Below are positions 35,764 through 45,862 of a stretch of 64,000 nucleotides of DNA, one piece after another. How positions within the stretch are numbered: the first letter of the stretch is position 1; each line of letters starts with the position of its first letter. Under the pieces are notes generated by a model that was not told the DNA's origin, did not search any database, and was given only the letters and a program-made list of their open reading frames with translations. Origin of the DNA: an uncultured Lachnospiraceae bacterium (GTDB taxonomy: Bacteria; Bacillota; Clostridia; Lachnospirales; Lachnospiraceae); contig CAJKQE010000003.1 of assembly GCA_905201915.1 (NCBI GenBank), positions 34,292 through 98,291 of the forward strand, given 5' to 3'. A program made the translations under genes and the position numbers.

Positions 35764-36717
35764 ATGAAAAAAAACAAACATAAACTTCTTACAGCAGGTG
35801 TCCTTTTTACCGCTGCAGCAGGAGTTATTCACATAGTAAATCATGCTATATTTACCACAGCTACATTAAAAGACTTATTAAAGTCTTCCGCTAATAATTA
35901 TTATGATTGGCGATTTGGAAAAGTATATTATAAAAAGAAAGGACATGGAAGTCCACTCTTACTAATTCATGACTTGACAGTTTACAGTTCCGCTTATGAA
36001 TGGAACAAGGTAATTGATAAACTGGCAGAAAATCATACCGTATATGCTTTAGACCTTTTAGGATGTGGACGTTCTGAAAAGCCAAAAATAACTTATACCA
36101 ACTTTTTATATGTGCAACTAATATCAGACTTTATCAAAAATGTCATTCGTGAAAAGACAGATATTGTTGCCAGTGGTTTTTCGGGTTCTTTTGTTTTACT
36201 TGCTTGTCATAATGAATCTGAATTGTTTGGTAAATTATCATTAATCAACCCACCTTCTTTATCTGGACTTTCTAAAGCACCAACTAAAAGAAATAAATTA
36301 TGTAAATTTATATTAGAGCTTCCTATCTTTGGAACTTTAATATATAATATGAAAACTTGCCAAAGTAATATTCAGTTATTGCTTACAGAGCAATACTTGT
36401 ATAATCCTTTTTTAGCTTCTGCCGAAATTATAGATACTTATTATGAAGCATCTCATAAAGGATACGGAAATGCAAGATTTTTATTATCCAGCATTGTAGG
36501 AAACTATACAAATAATAATGTTACACATGCTTTAAAAGATATTAACAATAGTATTGTTATCATTAATGGAGATGCAGAAGCTCAAAGAGAAGAAACAAAA
36601 GATAGTTACTTAAAATGTAATCCCGCTATCGAATATTTTAATATTACCAAAGCCAAACATCTTCCTCAATTAGAAAACCCTGATAGTCTTTTAGAAATAC
36701 TTAATATCTGTATATAA
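35764..36717 (+). CDS. Membrane-anchored alpha/beta hydrolase
   Basis: The 317-residue protein has an N-terminal hydrophobic segment (8-27), then an alpha/beta hydrolase fold. The nucleophile elbow reads GFSGS with the serine at about 140. An early LLLIHDLT strand, a DLLGCGRSEKP segment and a C-terminal KAKHLPQLENP with the probable catalytic histidine follow. The usual HG oxyanion pair is HD here. The substrate is unknown. It lies between parS sites 2 and 3 and is the only plus-strand gene between 24.3 and 49 kb. Its own promoter is likely in the 280-base gap (TTGCAA at 35664-35669). Confidence 0.85.
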   Translation: MKKNKHKLLTAGVLFTAAAGVIHIVNHAIFTTATLKDLLKSSANNYYDWRFGKVYYKKKGHGSPLLLIHDLTVYSSAYEWNKVIDKLAENHTVYALDLLGCGRSEKPKITYTNFLYVQLISDFIKNVIREKTDIVASGFSGSFVLLACHNESELFGKLSLINPPSLSGLSKAPTKRNKLCKFILELPIFGTLIYNMKTCQSNIQLLLTEQYLYNPFLASAEIIDTYYEASHKGYGNARFLLSSIVGNYTNNNVTHALKDINNSIVIINGDAEAQREETKDSYLKCNPAIEYFNITKAKHLPQLENPDSLLEILNICI

Positions 36718-36748
36718 AGTTTCCCACTATAATACAACCTTAAAAAAG

Positions 36749-36783
36749 GAGATTTGCATTAGATTGTTTAATGCAAATCTCCC
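36749..36783. terminator. Bidirectional terminator
   Basis: GGAGATTTGCATTA and TAATGCAAATCTCC form a 14-bp perfect stem, flanked by A-runs and T-runs. It ends both the hydrolase transcript and the convergent DUF4340/Gld-like operon. The third parS lies 15 bases beyond it. Confidence 0.9.
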
Positions 36784-36797
36784 TTTTTTCATTCTAA

Positions 36798-36813
36798 TGT
36801 TTCACGTGAAACA
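36798..36813. promoter_or_regulatory. parS site 3
   Basis: A third perfect TGTTTCACGTGAAACA, placed between the terminator and the 3' end of the DUF4340 gene, about 1.2 kb from sites 1 and 2. Confidence 0.95.
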
Positions 36814-36815
36814 TT

Positions 36816-38255
36816 TTATTTTTTCCAATTTTCTATCATTCTGTCAAATGCTTCTATCATCTCTCTTACTTTCATTTTATTAACAAGCATCTGACTTCCG
36901 TCTGTTTTTGTTACTAAATAGAAATTTTCATCATAAAGATAATAACTAACTTTATCCTTTATACCATCTTCTTTTCCAAAGGTAATTGCGATTTCTGCGT
37001 TTTCACCATTCTGTCCCTCTGTCATATTCTGCCATTCTAATCCACTTACTTTTGAATAGAAATCTGATATATCTTCGTACTGAATTTCTTCATCATTTAA
37101 ATAATATTTTGTTTCTGTTGTAGTTTCTTCTGAGTCTTCACCTTCCACTTCTGTCTCTTGTCTTGTAAGAACATAAGTTTCACCATTTCTTTCTATGGTA
37201 ACTTTGTCCATATCAGCCAAAGAATAATCTGTCACTAAAGAACTTACTAATTCCTCTGAAGCTAAATTCATGATTTCTTCCACCGTAGCTGCTGCCATAA
37301 TATAAATATAGCTGCTGTCTGCGGTTTTCACATAATAATTTCCGTCTTCATCTGTACTTCCTATCAGCAGAACAAATTCTTTCGCAACCATAATCGGTTC
37401 TTCTTCTGCATCCTCACCTTTTGTTTCCTCTGAAGCATCTTCACTCTCCTGCTCTTCTTCATAAGAAACGGTTATTTTCTTAGGATTATCCAAACCATAA
37501 GCAGACAAATCACTTATATCATAACTGATAAATTTCATCAAACTCAAACTAGAAAAATAATTCATATAATCATTTACTTTAGAAGTATCTACAGATACTT
37601 GACTTCCGTCTTCCTTATATAAAGTCCATAATCCTCCAACTTCTTCCTCCTGTAAGGTTTTTACTCCACTCTCGCTGCTAATTTCAATTTTTTTAATATT
37701 ACCTACGGCAATTTGCGGTAATTCTTCCATTTTTGCCAAATCATTTTTTTCAAACTGTAAATCGGTTTTTAAAGAAGAATTTACCAAATATATTTTTTCA
37801 TTATTTCCTATACTCATATAAGTACCGGAAATCGCTTCATTATCATCGCCAAAATTCAACACTGTTTGTTCATTATTTTTAGCTGTAATTGTAGCTCTTA
37901 ACTTAGGTTCTGATAATCCATAATCTGCAAAATTTTCTACATCCGTCAATTCTCTCTGAGCTTTCACAGAAGTCAATCCTGAAATAATATTTGAAATAAT
38001 ATCCTGATTTAATGGAAGATTTTCATCTTCAGCATATTTCCATGTATCTTCTTCTTTTACAAAAGTGTATAGAACACCGTCATTTTCAATAAAAACCTGT
38101 GAAATATTCTCCGTTTCCACCTCGAAAGCCGTGATTTCTTTTTCTTCTGTCTGTTCTTCTTTCTCCTTTGGTCCTGCTACTTTTAAACCTATATATACAC
38201 CAATTAAAATCAAAAGTATTACAATTCCTGCAATCAACCCTTTTTTCTTTTTCAT
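36816..38255 (-). CDS. DUF4340 domain membrane-anchored protein
   Basis: The 479-residue protein has one N-terminal membrane segment (6-26) and a large extracytoplasmic part with the repeated beta-rich DUF4340 pattern (FVKEEDTWKYAEDENLPLNQ, repeated as LWTLYKEDGSQVSVD). A Glu-rich insertion lies near residues 280-300. These proteins are encoded with Gld-type ABC transporters. It starts 1 base after the GldG-like gene and is last in that operon. The function is unknown; a surface accessory of the transporter is likely. Confidence 0.85.
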   Translation of the reverse strand: MKKKKGLIAGIVILLILIGVYIGLKVAGPKEKEEQTEEKEITAFEVETENISQVFIENDGVLYTFVKEEDTWKYAEDENLPLNQDIISNIISGLTSVKAQRELTDVENFADYGLSEPKLRATITAKNNEQTVLNFGDDNEAISGTYMSIGNNEKIYLVNSSLKTDLQFEKNDLAKMEELPQIAVGNIKKIEISSESGVKTLQEEEVGGLWTLYKEDGSQVSVDTSKVNDYMNYFSSLSLMKFISYDISDLSAYGLDNPKKITVSYEEEQESEDASEETKGEDAEEEPIMVAKEFVLLIGSTDEDGNYYVKTADSSYIYIMAAATVEEIMNLASEELVSSLVTDYSLADMDKVTIERNGETYVLTRQETEVEGEDSEETTTETKYYLNDEEIQYEDISDFYSKVSGLEWQNMTEGQNGENAEIAITFGKEDGIKDKVSYYLYDENFYLVTKTDGSQMLVNKMKVREMIEAFDRMIENWKK

Positions 38256-38256
38256 A

Positions 38257-39717
38257 CTACTGTTTTCTCCTTTTCAGCCAAATTCCAAAACCAACAAGCA
38301 GAATAGTTACAGGTACAACAGCTGTTACAAAAATACTCCAAAAACTTGCATCGCTGGATGGCACCATCAAAGTTGTCATATCATAAGATTTACTTGGAAT
38401 AGAAATACTACTATCCTCCTCTGTGCCACACAGCCATGAAAGTGATGAAGAAAGCAATTCGTAATTTGCTCCGGAAACGGTTGCGTTCATCTGATCATTA
38501 AAAATTGCACTGGATGCAAAATATACAATTTGTGTCTTCTTATCATCTCCTAAGTCTTCTGTAATGGATACTGCCAATGGAAATGGTCCTTCCAAATCTC
38601 CATCCTCTTTTTCTGTTGTCTCCATATTTTCTAAGTCAGTTTTTTGATAAGCACTGTCAGAAGTTGTTAAAATGCTGTCTATTTTTATCGTATCTCTTAC
38701 GTTTTCCAAGCTCTTAATCCCTGGGGATAATGCGGTCAACACATATTTACTCTTTGAAGATAAATTTGAATTAATTTCATGACTTTCAATATTCGGTAAT
38801 AAATAATACTGATTTTGTGCTATATAATGATCCTGATCGCCTTCTAATATAATGCCATTTTCAGGCTGAACACCGTAATTTTCCAGTACAGAATTGAAAT
38901 TCGGCATTTCTATCTCTGTATAATCGGATAAAATAATTGCCTTTCCACCATTTTCCAGATAACTGATAATTTTTTTTGCTTCATCTTCTGCAATATCGGT
39001 TTTCGGAGAGAAAATAAACAAACACTCTGTATCTTCCGGCACTGCTTCTTCTGTAAGCAGATTTAAATCGCGAATTTCAATATTCGATTTCTGGATTGTT
39101 TCCTTCATGGACTCACTCATAGAAAGTTCGTCATGTCCTGTCAAAGTATACAATACAGGCATATCTTCAGAAACTACATAATTAATCGCACTGGTCAACT
39201 GTCCTTCACCGTCAAATCCTGTTACCTGCTGAGAATAAGTCTGATAGTTTACAGTTGTTTCATACATATCCTGATAATCTACAACTTTATTTTTTTCTCC
39301 ACATTCTACAATAATACTGTTATTGCTCAATTGCTCTGAAGTATATTGAGAAGCGAATTTAGGATAAACTGCCGGATCTTTCTTTTCTACTTTAATATGT
39401 TTACTACCTTCTTCATACTTTTCCAGTAGCTTTTCAATATCATTGCTTTCCGTACCATCTTGAGCAATGTAGTACAGTTTGACATCCTTTTTCAAATTCT
39501 TCAGGATTTTTTCTGTCTGTTCACCAATGGTATACAGTTTTTGACTGCTCAAATCAAACTCTCTGTATTTTGATGGAATTTCCTGTATTACCAAATTTAA
39601 AATTACCACAATGGCAATCATCAGCGCTGTCATAGCAATGCTGTAAGAGCCATGTTTCAACATTTTTTTATTTCCTTTATTTCTGTGAGCATTTACCATT
39701 TTTTTTAATTTTTTCAT
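38257..39717 (-). CDS. GldG-like extracytoplasmic ABC-associated protein
   Basis: The 486-residue protein has an N-terminal membrane anchor (about 28-46). A GldG/IFT-like extracytoplasmic domain follows (DLSSQKLYTIGEQTEKILKN, ILSDY segment). A C-terminal membrane helix (about 461-480) and RRRK tail end it. Proteins of this type pair with GldA/GldF ABC modules. In Firmicutes the role is unknown, and gliding should not be assumed. It starts 9 bases after the permease gene. Confidence 0.85.
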   Translation of the reverse strand: MKKLKKMVNAHRNKGNKKMLKHGSYSIAMTALMIAIVVILNLVIQEIPSKYREFDLSSQKLYTIGEQTEKILKNLKKDVKLYYIAQDGTESNDIEKLLEKYEEGSKHIKVEKKDPAVYPKFASQYTSEQLSNNSIIVECGEKNKVVDYQDMYETTVNYQTYSQQVTGFDGEGQLTSAINYVVSEDMPVLYTLTGHDELSMSESMKETIQKSNIEIRDLNLLTEEAVPEDTECLFIFSPKTDIAEDEAKKIISYLENGGKAIILSDYTEIEMPNFNSVLENYGVQPENGIILEGDQDHYIAQNQYYLLPNIESHEINSNLSSKSKYVLTALSPGIKSLENVRDTIKIDSILTTSDSAYQKTDLENMETTEKEDGDLEGPFPLAVSITEDLGDDKKTQIVYFASSAIFNDQMNATVSGANYELLSSSLSWLCGTEEDSSISIPSKSYDMTTLMVPSSDASFWSIFVTAVVPVTILLVGFGIWLKRRKQ

Positions 39718-39726
39718 GTCATCCTC

Positions 39727-40590
39727 CTAGCTCCAACGGCGTTTCTGTATACACTGAACAGTCAGAAATACAAAGATGCAAACAACAGAAACCATATAAA
39801 TAATTCCTGTTACATCAAAAATTCCACCTACAAAATCATCAAAATGATTTGCAATTGCAAACAAATTTAGAAACTTCTGAATAAGTCCGGTAAATACTGT
39901 AGGTTTTATAAAATACACTGCCGCTATACCGATTACCAAAACACCTCCTACGCAGGAAGAAAAAATAATATTTTTTGTCAGCTGATAAACAACAATTCCC
40001 ACTACCACTGCAATTATCAAAAATGCTACCATAGAACTTATGGCTGTATCTGAGAAAAAGCTTTCAATTCCATCCATCATATAACTGCAAAATAAAATTC
40101 CAAAAGTCAATACAGCTGCAATGACCTGACTTTCTGTAACAGAAGAAAGAAACAAGCCCACAGCAATCTGGGCACATCCCAAAAAGAAAAATCCAATCAC
40201 AGCCACATAAGCCATAGGATATGATATAAGTCCATATTTTCCCATAATTAATGGATAAAAGGCGCTTATAACAACAGGTATGGCATAAATAGTCACCATA
40301 CTTAAATATTTACCTAAAATAACCTTCCACACAGAAACAGGAGCTGTTAAAAGAAGCTGATCTGTTCGATTTTTCTTTTCCTCTGCCAATATTCTCATCG
40401 TTAAAATCGGTGTAATAACCAAAAATAAAAAAGTAACCGAACTTAATGTTGCCCCAAAATCAGGACTTGCATATTGCAAATTGTAGGCAGTAAAATAAAT
40501 GCCCAATATCAACAAAACAAATGCAATAAATACATATCCTACCATTGAAGTTAAATAACCCCTCAATTCTTTCTTATAGACTGCCAGCAT
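39727..40590 (-). CDS. ABC-2 type permease (GldF-like)
   Basis: The 287-residue protein has six predicted membrane segments in the ABC-2 layout, with the TMRILAEEKKNRTDQLLLTAPV loop near residue 65-86 that is typical of GldF/NosY-type permeases. It is preceded by the ATPase gene by 2 bases and followed by the GldG-like gene. The substrate is unknown. Confidence 0.9.
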   Translation of the reverse strand: MLAVYKKELRGYLTSMVGYVFIAFVLLILGIYFTAYNLQYASPDFGATLSSVTFLFLVITPILTMRILAEEKKNRTDQLLLTAPVSVWKVILGKYLSMVTIYAIPVVISAFYPLIMGKYGLISYPMAYVAVIGFFFLGCAQIAVGLFLSSVTESQVIAAVLTFGILFCSYMMDGIESFFSDTAISSMVAFLIIAVVVGIVVYQLTKNIIFSSCVGGVLVIGIAAVYFIKPTVFTGLIQKFLNLFAIANHFDDFVGGIFDVTGIIYMVSVVCIFVFLTVQCIQKRRWS

Positions 40591-40592
40591 AT

Positions 40593-41564
40593 TTATTGTT
40601 CTCCTTCCATTTCCTTATCTCGCATTTTCCCCTCGTCATTTGTCAGCTTCAGGAACACTTCTTCCAAAGACATATTTGTAGGCTGCATACGAAGAATTGG
40701 ACATTTCACTTCAGAAAGCGCAAAAAAGATATTTTCTCTCATATCCATATCTCCTGAAATCTTTATAGTAAAATCATGCGCACCTTCTGTCATGGAACTA
40801 TGATATGCAATATTTTCAATATTCTCTACCATACCAAGAGCATCTCGAATAACAGCTTCTTCTCCTTTTACAGTAAGCTCCAGAGAATTCATCCCCGTCA
40901 TCACCTTACTTAAATTTTCCGGTGTATCACTGGCAACTAATTTCCCCTTATCAATAATCAAGACCTGATCACAAACTGCACTAACCTCAGAAAGAATATG
41001 GGAACTTAAAATAACTGTATGCTTCTGTCCAAGGCTTTTTATTAAATCTCGAATTTCAATAATCTGCTTTGGATCTAATCCTACGGTTGGCTCATCTAAA
41101 ATAATAACCTCTGGATATCCTAAAAGAGCCTGTGCCAGACCAACACGCTGTTTATATCCTTTCGAAAGATTTTTAATCAATCTTCGTTTCATATCTTCCA
41201 GCTTAGTAGTTGACATAACTTCTTTGATATTCTGTTCTCTTTGTTCCTTCGGAATAACCTTCAACTCAGCAGCAAATTTTAAATATTCCAATACCGTCAT
41301 ATCCTGATACAAAGGTGGTATTTCCGGTAAATATCCGATTTTTTTCTTTGCTGTTTCCGGTTCATCTAAAATATTATGACCATCAATGAGAATTTCTCCT
41401 TCTGTAGAAGCAATATAACCGGTAATCATATTCATGGTCGTAGATTTTCCTGCCCCATTTGGCCCCAGAAACCCGTAAATTTTCCCCTTTTCTACTGTAA
41501 AATTCAAATGGTCTACCGCCGTATGGTTACCATATTTCTTTACTAAATTTTTTACTTCAATCAA
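40593..41564 (-). CDS. ABC transporter ATPase (GldA-like)
   Basis: The 323-residue ATPase has Walker A GPNGAGKSTT, the signature LSKGYKQRVGLAQALLG, Walker B VIILDEPTVGLDP and H-loop LSSHILSE. The start codon is TTG with a strong AGGAGGG site 7 bases away. It heads the four-gene operon (ATPase, permease, GldG-like, DUF4340). The terminator of rsmG lies upstream at 41677-41720. Confidence 0.93.
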   Translation of the reverse strand: MIEVKNLVKKYGNHTAVDHLNFTVEKGKIYGFLGPNGAGKSTTMNMITGYIASTEGEILIDGHNILDEPETAKKKIGYLPEIPPLYQDMTVLEYLKFAAELKVIPKEQREQNIKEVMSTTKLEDMKRRLIKNLSKGYKQRVGLAQALLGYPEVIILDEPTVGLDPKQIIEIRDLIKSLGQKHTVILSSHILSEVSAVCDQVLIIDKGKLVASDTPENLSKVMTGMNSLELTVKGEEAVIRDALGMVENIENIAYHSSMTEGAHDFTIKISGDMDMRENIFFALSEVKCPILRMQPTNMSLEEVFLKLTNDEGKMRDKEMEGEQ

Positions 41565-41676
41565 AATATTCCCTCCTTTTTTGACAATATATTCTTCTTC
41601 TAAAACTTCTTTGTCTTTTCCATTCTATGGAAAAAATGTGATAAAAATTAGGTAAGACTGTGTTTTTTTTGTGAAA

Positions 41677-41720
41677 AAAAGCCCGCTGACTTTATCCTTG
41701 ATAAAATCAACGGGCTTTTT
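41677..41720 (-). terminator. Terminator after rsmG
   Basis: AAAAAGCCCG and CGGGCTTTTT form the base of the stem, extended by TGA/TCA and TTTAT/ATAAA. T-runs occur on both strands. It lies 6 bases after the rsmG stop and ends the rpmH-rsmG transcript. Confidence 0.9.
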
Positions 41721-41725
41721 ATTTC

Positions 41726-42448
41726 CTATATAATTGGCTCTTTTGTCGGAGTTCCTGCTTTTCTTGGATACTTCTTTGGCGTTCCTTTTACCTTTTTAAT
41801 CACCACCAATGTCCTATCCATATCGGTTTTATAAAGCTTAAAATCCACTTCCTTTTCTAATTTTCCACCCAAAACAGAAATGGCTTTCTTAGCCTCAGAA
41901 ACCTCTTCTGCCGCCTTTCCTGACTTGTAAGATACAAAGTATCCGCCTTCCTTTACATAAGGCATACAATACTCACTTAAAGATGCCAAACGTGATACTG
42001 CTCTTGATACACTTAGATCATATTTCTCTCTGTACTCTGCCTTTCTGGCTGCATCTTCCGCTCTGCCATGAACCGTTTGAATACCGGTAAGTCCCAGTTG
42101 TTCTATTACTTCATTTAAGAAATTCAACCTCTTATTTAAAGAGTCAAGCAGTGTAATCTGAAGATGAGGAAATGCAATTTTAAGAGGAATTCCCGGAAAT
42201 CCTGCGCCTGTTCCTACATCAACACAGGTAGAAATCTTAGACATATCCATACCTTTTACAATAGAAAGACTGTCCACAAAATGTTTTAAAAGCACCTCTT
42301 CAAAATCCGTAATTCCGGTTAAATTCATCACCTTGTTCCACTCAACTAAAAGCTCATAATACTGCACAAACTGCTTTTTTTGTTCTTCATTCAGCTGTAT
42401 TCTATATTCTTTACAGCCTTCTTCCAGAATAGTTAAATCGTAATTCAT
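41726..42448 (-). CDS. rsmG: 16S rRNA (guanine-527-N7) methyltransferase
   Basis: The 240-residue protein has the RsmG fold. N-terminal helices are followed by the SAM-binding motif DVGTGAGFPGIPL (about 97-109), then LLDSLNKRLNFL and the RAVSRLASL segment, with a Lys-rich tail. It methylates G527 of 16S rRNA. It starts 15 bases after mnmG and ends the origin-side operon. Confidence 0.96.
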   Translation of the reverse strand: MNYDLTILEEGCKEYRIQLNEEQKKQFVQYYELLVEWNKVMNLTGITDFEEVLLKHFVDSLSIVKGMDMSKISTCVDVGTGAGFPGIPLKIAFPHLQITLLDSLNKRLNFLNEVIEQLGLTGIQTVHGRAEDAARKAEYREKYDLSVSRAVSRLASLSEYCMPYVKEGGYFVSYKSGKAAEEVSEAKKAISVLGGKLEKEVDFKLYKTDMDRTLVVIKKVKGTPKKYPRKAGTPTKEPII

Positions 42449-42463
42449 GCCTTCTTTTCTCCT

Positions 42464-44347
42464 CTATTTTCCTCTTCTGTAAGACTCCATATAGACCAGT
42501 AAAACAGAAATATCCGCTGGAGAAACTCCTGCAATTCTGGATGCCTGTCCTATGGAAATCGGACGATATGCATTTAATTTCTGTTTTGCTTCAATACGAA
42601 GTCCACTGATTGCATCATAATCAATATCCTTTGGAAGCTTTTTATTTTCCAGTTTTTTAAATCCTTCTACCTGTTTTAACTGACGTCTGATATACCCATC
42701 ATATTTGATATTAATGTTAATTTGTTCCCTTACATCATAAGGAAGTTCAGGACGTTTTTTATCTAAAGGAGCTACAATATCATAAGATAATTCTGGTCTT
42801 CTGATTAAATCTCCAAGAGAAATTCCATTCTTCAAAGGGGTACTTCCATACTGTTCTAAAAGCTCCTGTACCTCTTTTACAGCCCCTACATGTACATGTT
42901 CCATACGCTGTGTTTCTTCTTCTATTTTCTCTTTTTTCCACTGAACATAATCATACTGTTCCTGTGTTACAAGCCCGACCTGATATCCTTTTTCTCTCAA
43001 TCGAAGGTCCGCATTATCCTGTCTTAACAGCAAACGATACTCTGCGCGGCTTGTCATCATACGGTAAGGTTCACGGTTTTCTTTTGTTACCAAATCATCA
43101 ATCAATACGCCAATATAAGACTCTGAACGGTCTAAAACCAACTGTTCTCGACCTAAAATTTCCATTGCCGCATTAATACCGGCTACAAGTCCCTGTGCCG
43201 CTGCTTCTTCATATCCTGAGCTTCCATTAAACTGTCCGCCTGAAAATAATCCCTTTATATTTTTAAATTCTAAAGTAGGATATAACTGTCTTGCATCAAT
43301 GCAATCATACTCGATTGCATAAGCATTTCGTACGATTTTTGCATGCTCTAATCCCGGCACAGAATGATACATTTCATACTGTACATCCTCTGGCAAAGAA
43401 CTGGACATTCCGCCTACATACATCTCATTTGTAGACAATCCTTCCGGTTCAATAAATACCTGATGGCGATTTTTATCTGCAAATTTTACAACCTTATCTT
43501 CAATAGAAGGACAATAACGAGGGCCTGTTCCCTCAATCATTCCTGAATACAAAGGAGAACGGTCTAAGTTATTTCTGATAATCTCATGTGTCTTTTCATT
43601 TGTATAAGTCAACCAACAGGATATCTGGTCAATTTGCACATCTTCCGGATTTGTAGAAAAGGAAAATGGAACAACTCTTTCATCGCCAAACTGCTCTTCC
43701 ATCTTTGAAAAATCAATACTTCTCTTATCAATACGTGCCGGTGTCCCTGTTTTAAAACGATACATTTCAATTCCCAGCTCTTTTAAAGAATTTGTAAGAT
43801 AATTGGCTGCCTGCAGTCCATTCGGTCCTGTTTCATTGCTGATATCTCCATAGATACATCTGGCTTTTAAATAAGTTCCGGTACACAAAACAACTGCCTT
43901 TGTATGATATTCTGCTCCCGAATAAGTTTTTACACCTTTTACCTCTCCATCTTCTGCCATAATTTCTGTAACTTCGGCCTGACGAATGGTAAGGTGCTCT
44001 GTATTTTCCAAGATTTTTCGCATTTCTCTTGTATATTCCTGCTTATCTGCCTGTGCACGGAGAGAATGCACCGCCGGCCCTTTCGATACATTAAGCATTT
44101 TAGATTGAATAAAAGTTTTATCAATATTTTTTCCCATTTCTCCGCCTAATGCATCAATTTCTTTTACCAAATGGCCTTTTGAGCTTCCTCCAATATTCGG
44201 ATTACAAGGCATTAAAGCAATACTGTCTACACTTACAGTAAACATAATGGTTTCTAAGCCAAGTCTGGCACAGGCAAGCGCAGCTTCACATCCTGCATGT
44301 CCAGCTCCTACAATCGCTACATCATAATTTTCTGTTAGTACACTCAT
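42464..44347 (-). CDS. mnmG: tRNA uridine-5-carboxymethylaminomethyl modification enzyme MnmG
   Basis: The 627-residue FAD protein has the dinucleotide motif [11 protein letters not shown] (14-24), the [20 protein letters not shown] segment (49-68) and the C-terminal helical domain with [17 protein letters not shown]. With MnmE it modifies the wobble uridine of several tRNAs. It follows mnmE by 55 bases. Confidence 0.97.
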   Translation of the reverse strand: MSVLTENYDVAIVGAGHAGCEAALACARLGLETIMFTVSVDSIALMPCNPNIGGSSKGHLVKEIDALGGEMGKNIDKTFIQSKMLNVSKGPAVHSLRAQADKQEYTREMRKILENTEHLTIRQAEVTEIMAEDGEVKGVKTYSGAEYHTKAVVLCTGTYLKARCIYGDISNETGPNGLQAANYLTNSLKELGIEMYRFKTGTPARIDKRSIDFSKMEEQFGDERVVPFSFSTNPEDVQIDQISCWLTYTNEKTHEIIRNNLDRSPLYSGMIEGTGPRYCPSIEDKVVKFADKNRHQVFIEPEGLSTNEMYVGGMSSSLPEDVQYEMYHSVPGLEHAKIVRNAYAIEYDCIDARQLYPTLEFKNIKGLFSGGQFNGSSGYEEAAAQGLVAGINAAMEILGREQLVLDRSESYIGVLIDDLVTKENREPYRMMTSRAEYRLLLRQDNADLRLREKGYQVGLVTQEQYDYVQWKKEKIEEETQRMEHVHVGAVKEVQELLEQYGSTPLKNGISLGDLIRRPELSYDIVAPLDKKRPELPYDVREQININIKYDGYIRRQLKQVEGFKKLENKKLPKDIDYDAISGLRIEAKQKLNAYRPISIGQASRIAGVSPADISVLLVYMESYRRGK

Positions 44348-44402
44348 TTTGGATTTCCTTTCTACATTTCTTTCTGTTTTTTAAGAACTTATCCACATTT
44401 TT

Positions 44403-45776
44403 CTATTTTCCTGTGCAAAACTTAGAGAAAATTTCATTTACTAAATCCTCTCCTACAGATTCACCAATAATACTTCCCAGAACCTCATAAGCATTCATCA
44501 AATCAATAGAAAAGAAATCCTCCGGCATTTGCATTTCAATGCTATTCTCCACCATTTCCAGACTTCTTTTTGCCTCTTCAAGTGCTGCCTTATGACGCAT
44601 ATTCGTAATATAAATTTCATCATTAAAAGATAAATTTCCTTCAAAAAACATATCTTTAATCTGTGCTTCTAAAAGCTCTATTCCTTCTTCTTCCTTCGCA
44701 GAAACAGCTACTACAGGATGACTTGTTTTTTCCTTTAATTCCCCTTCTGTAACCTGCTGTTTCAAATCCATTTTATTTAAAATAACAATGGCTTTCTTAT
44801 CTTTTAAAAGTTCAATAATTTCCCTGTCATTCTCATCTAAAGGCACAGAGGAATCTACTACATAGAGAATTAAATCTGCATCTTTTGCATTTTCTACAGC
44901 CTTTTTTACACCGATTTTTTCCACTACATCATCTGTATCACGAATACCCGCTGTATCAATCATTCTAAGAGAAATTCCATGTAATACAATCGTTTCTTCT
45001 AATATATCTCTGGTAGTTCCGGCAATATCCGTTACAATTGCTCTTTCTTCTCCTACCAGCAAATTCAAAAGAGAAGATTTACCTGCATTTGGCTTTCCTA
45101 CAATAACTGTTTTAATACCTTCCTTCATGAGTTTTCCTTCTCTTACTGTATTTAAAAGACTCTCTAATTTCTCTTTTAAAAGGCTTATTTCTCCCTTCAG
45201 GGTATCTCCATATCCATCAATACTGATATGTTCCGGATCATCTAAAGCTGACTCAATATAGGCAATTTGGTAAATAATTCCCTGTCTGATTTCCTTAATT
45301 ACTCTCTGTATATTGCCTCTTAACTGGCTTATGGAGCTCTTTAATGCATATTCATTTTTTGCATTTATTACATCAATAACCGCCTCTGCCTGAGACAAAT
45401 CAATCCTTCCATTCAAAAATGCACGCTTTGTAAATTCCCCTGGTTCTGCCGGTCTTGCTCCATATTTTATCACAGTTTCCAGCACCCTTTTCATAGCAAG
45501 AACGCCGCCATGACAATCTATTTCTACTGTATTTTCTCCTGTATAACTTCTGGGTGCATCCATAATCATTACCAGAACTTCATCTATTACCTCATCCTCG
45601 TCACATATAAAACCATACTGAATGGTATGTGACAAAACGTTCTCAATTCTCGTTTTTCCACCTTTAGAACGATATATTTTACCTACAATTTCCCTGCTTT
45701 GGGGGCCACTGATACGAATAATTCCAATTCCCGATGCAGTCATTGCAGTTGCAACAGCCGCAATTGTATCTGCCAT
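44403..45776 (-). CDS. mnmE: tRNA modification GTPase MnmE
   Basis: The 457-residue protein has the N-terminal tetrahydrofolate-binding domain and helical domain. The G domain carries G1 GKPNAGKSS, G2/G3 TDIAGTTRD and DTAGIRD, and G4 NKMD. It ends with FSKFCTGK, the conserved CxGK. It works with MnmG. The order jag-mnmE-mnmG-rsmG on one strand is the standard Firmicute arrangement. Confidence 0.97.
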   Translation of the reverse strand: MADTIAAVATAMTASGIGIIRISGPQSREIVGKIYRSKGGKTRIENVLSHTIQYGFICDEDEVIDEVLVMIMDAPRSYTGENTVEIDCHGGVLAMKRVLETVIKYGARPAEPGEFTKRAFLNGRIDLSQAEAVIDVINAKNEYALKSSISQLRGNIQRVIKEIRQGIIYQIAYIESALDDPEHISIDGYGDTLKGEISLLKEKLESLLNTVREGKLMKEGIKTVIVGKPNAGKSSLLNLLVGEERAIVTDIAGTTRDILEETIVLHGISLRMIDTAGIRDTDDVVEKIGVKKAVENAKDADLILYVVDSSVPLDENDREIIELLKDKKAIVILNKMDLKQQVTEGELKEKTSHPVVAVSAKEEEGIELLEAQIKDMFFEGNLSFNDEIYITNMRHKAALEEAKRSLEMVENSIEMQMPEDFFSIDLMNAYEVLGSIIGESVGEDLVNEIFSKFCTGK

Positions 45777-45862
45777 AATTTTCTCCCTTCTATAAAAAAA
45801 TTCCAGGAGAAAGCGCAGGGATTTCCCTATTATTCACGCTTTCACCTAGAATAATTTGTTTA

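Noticed and set aside
36816..41564. Reading the GldA/F/G-like operon as a gliding-motility system
   Set aside because: Gliding roles are known only from Bacteroidetes; similar ABC modules in Firmicutes have no such function established.
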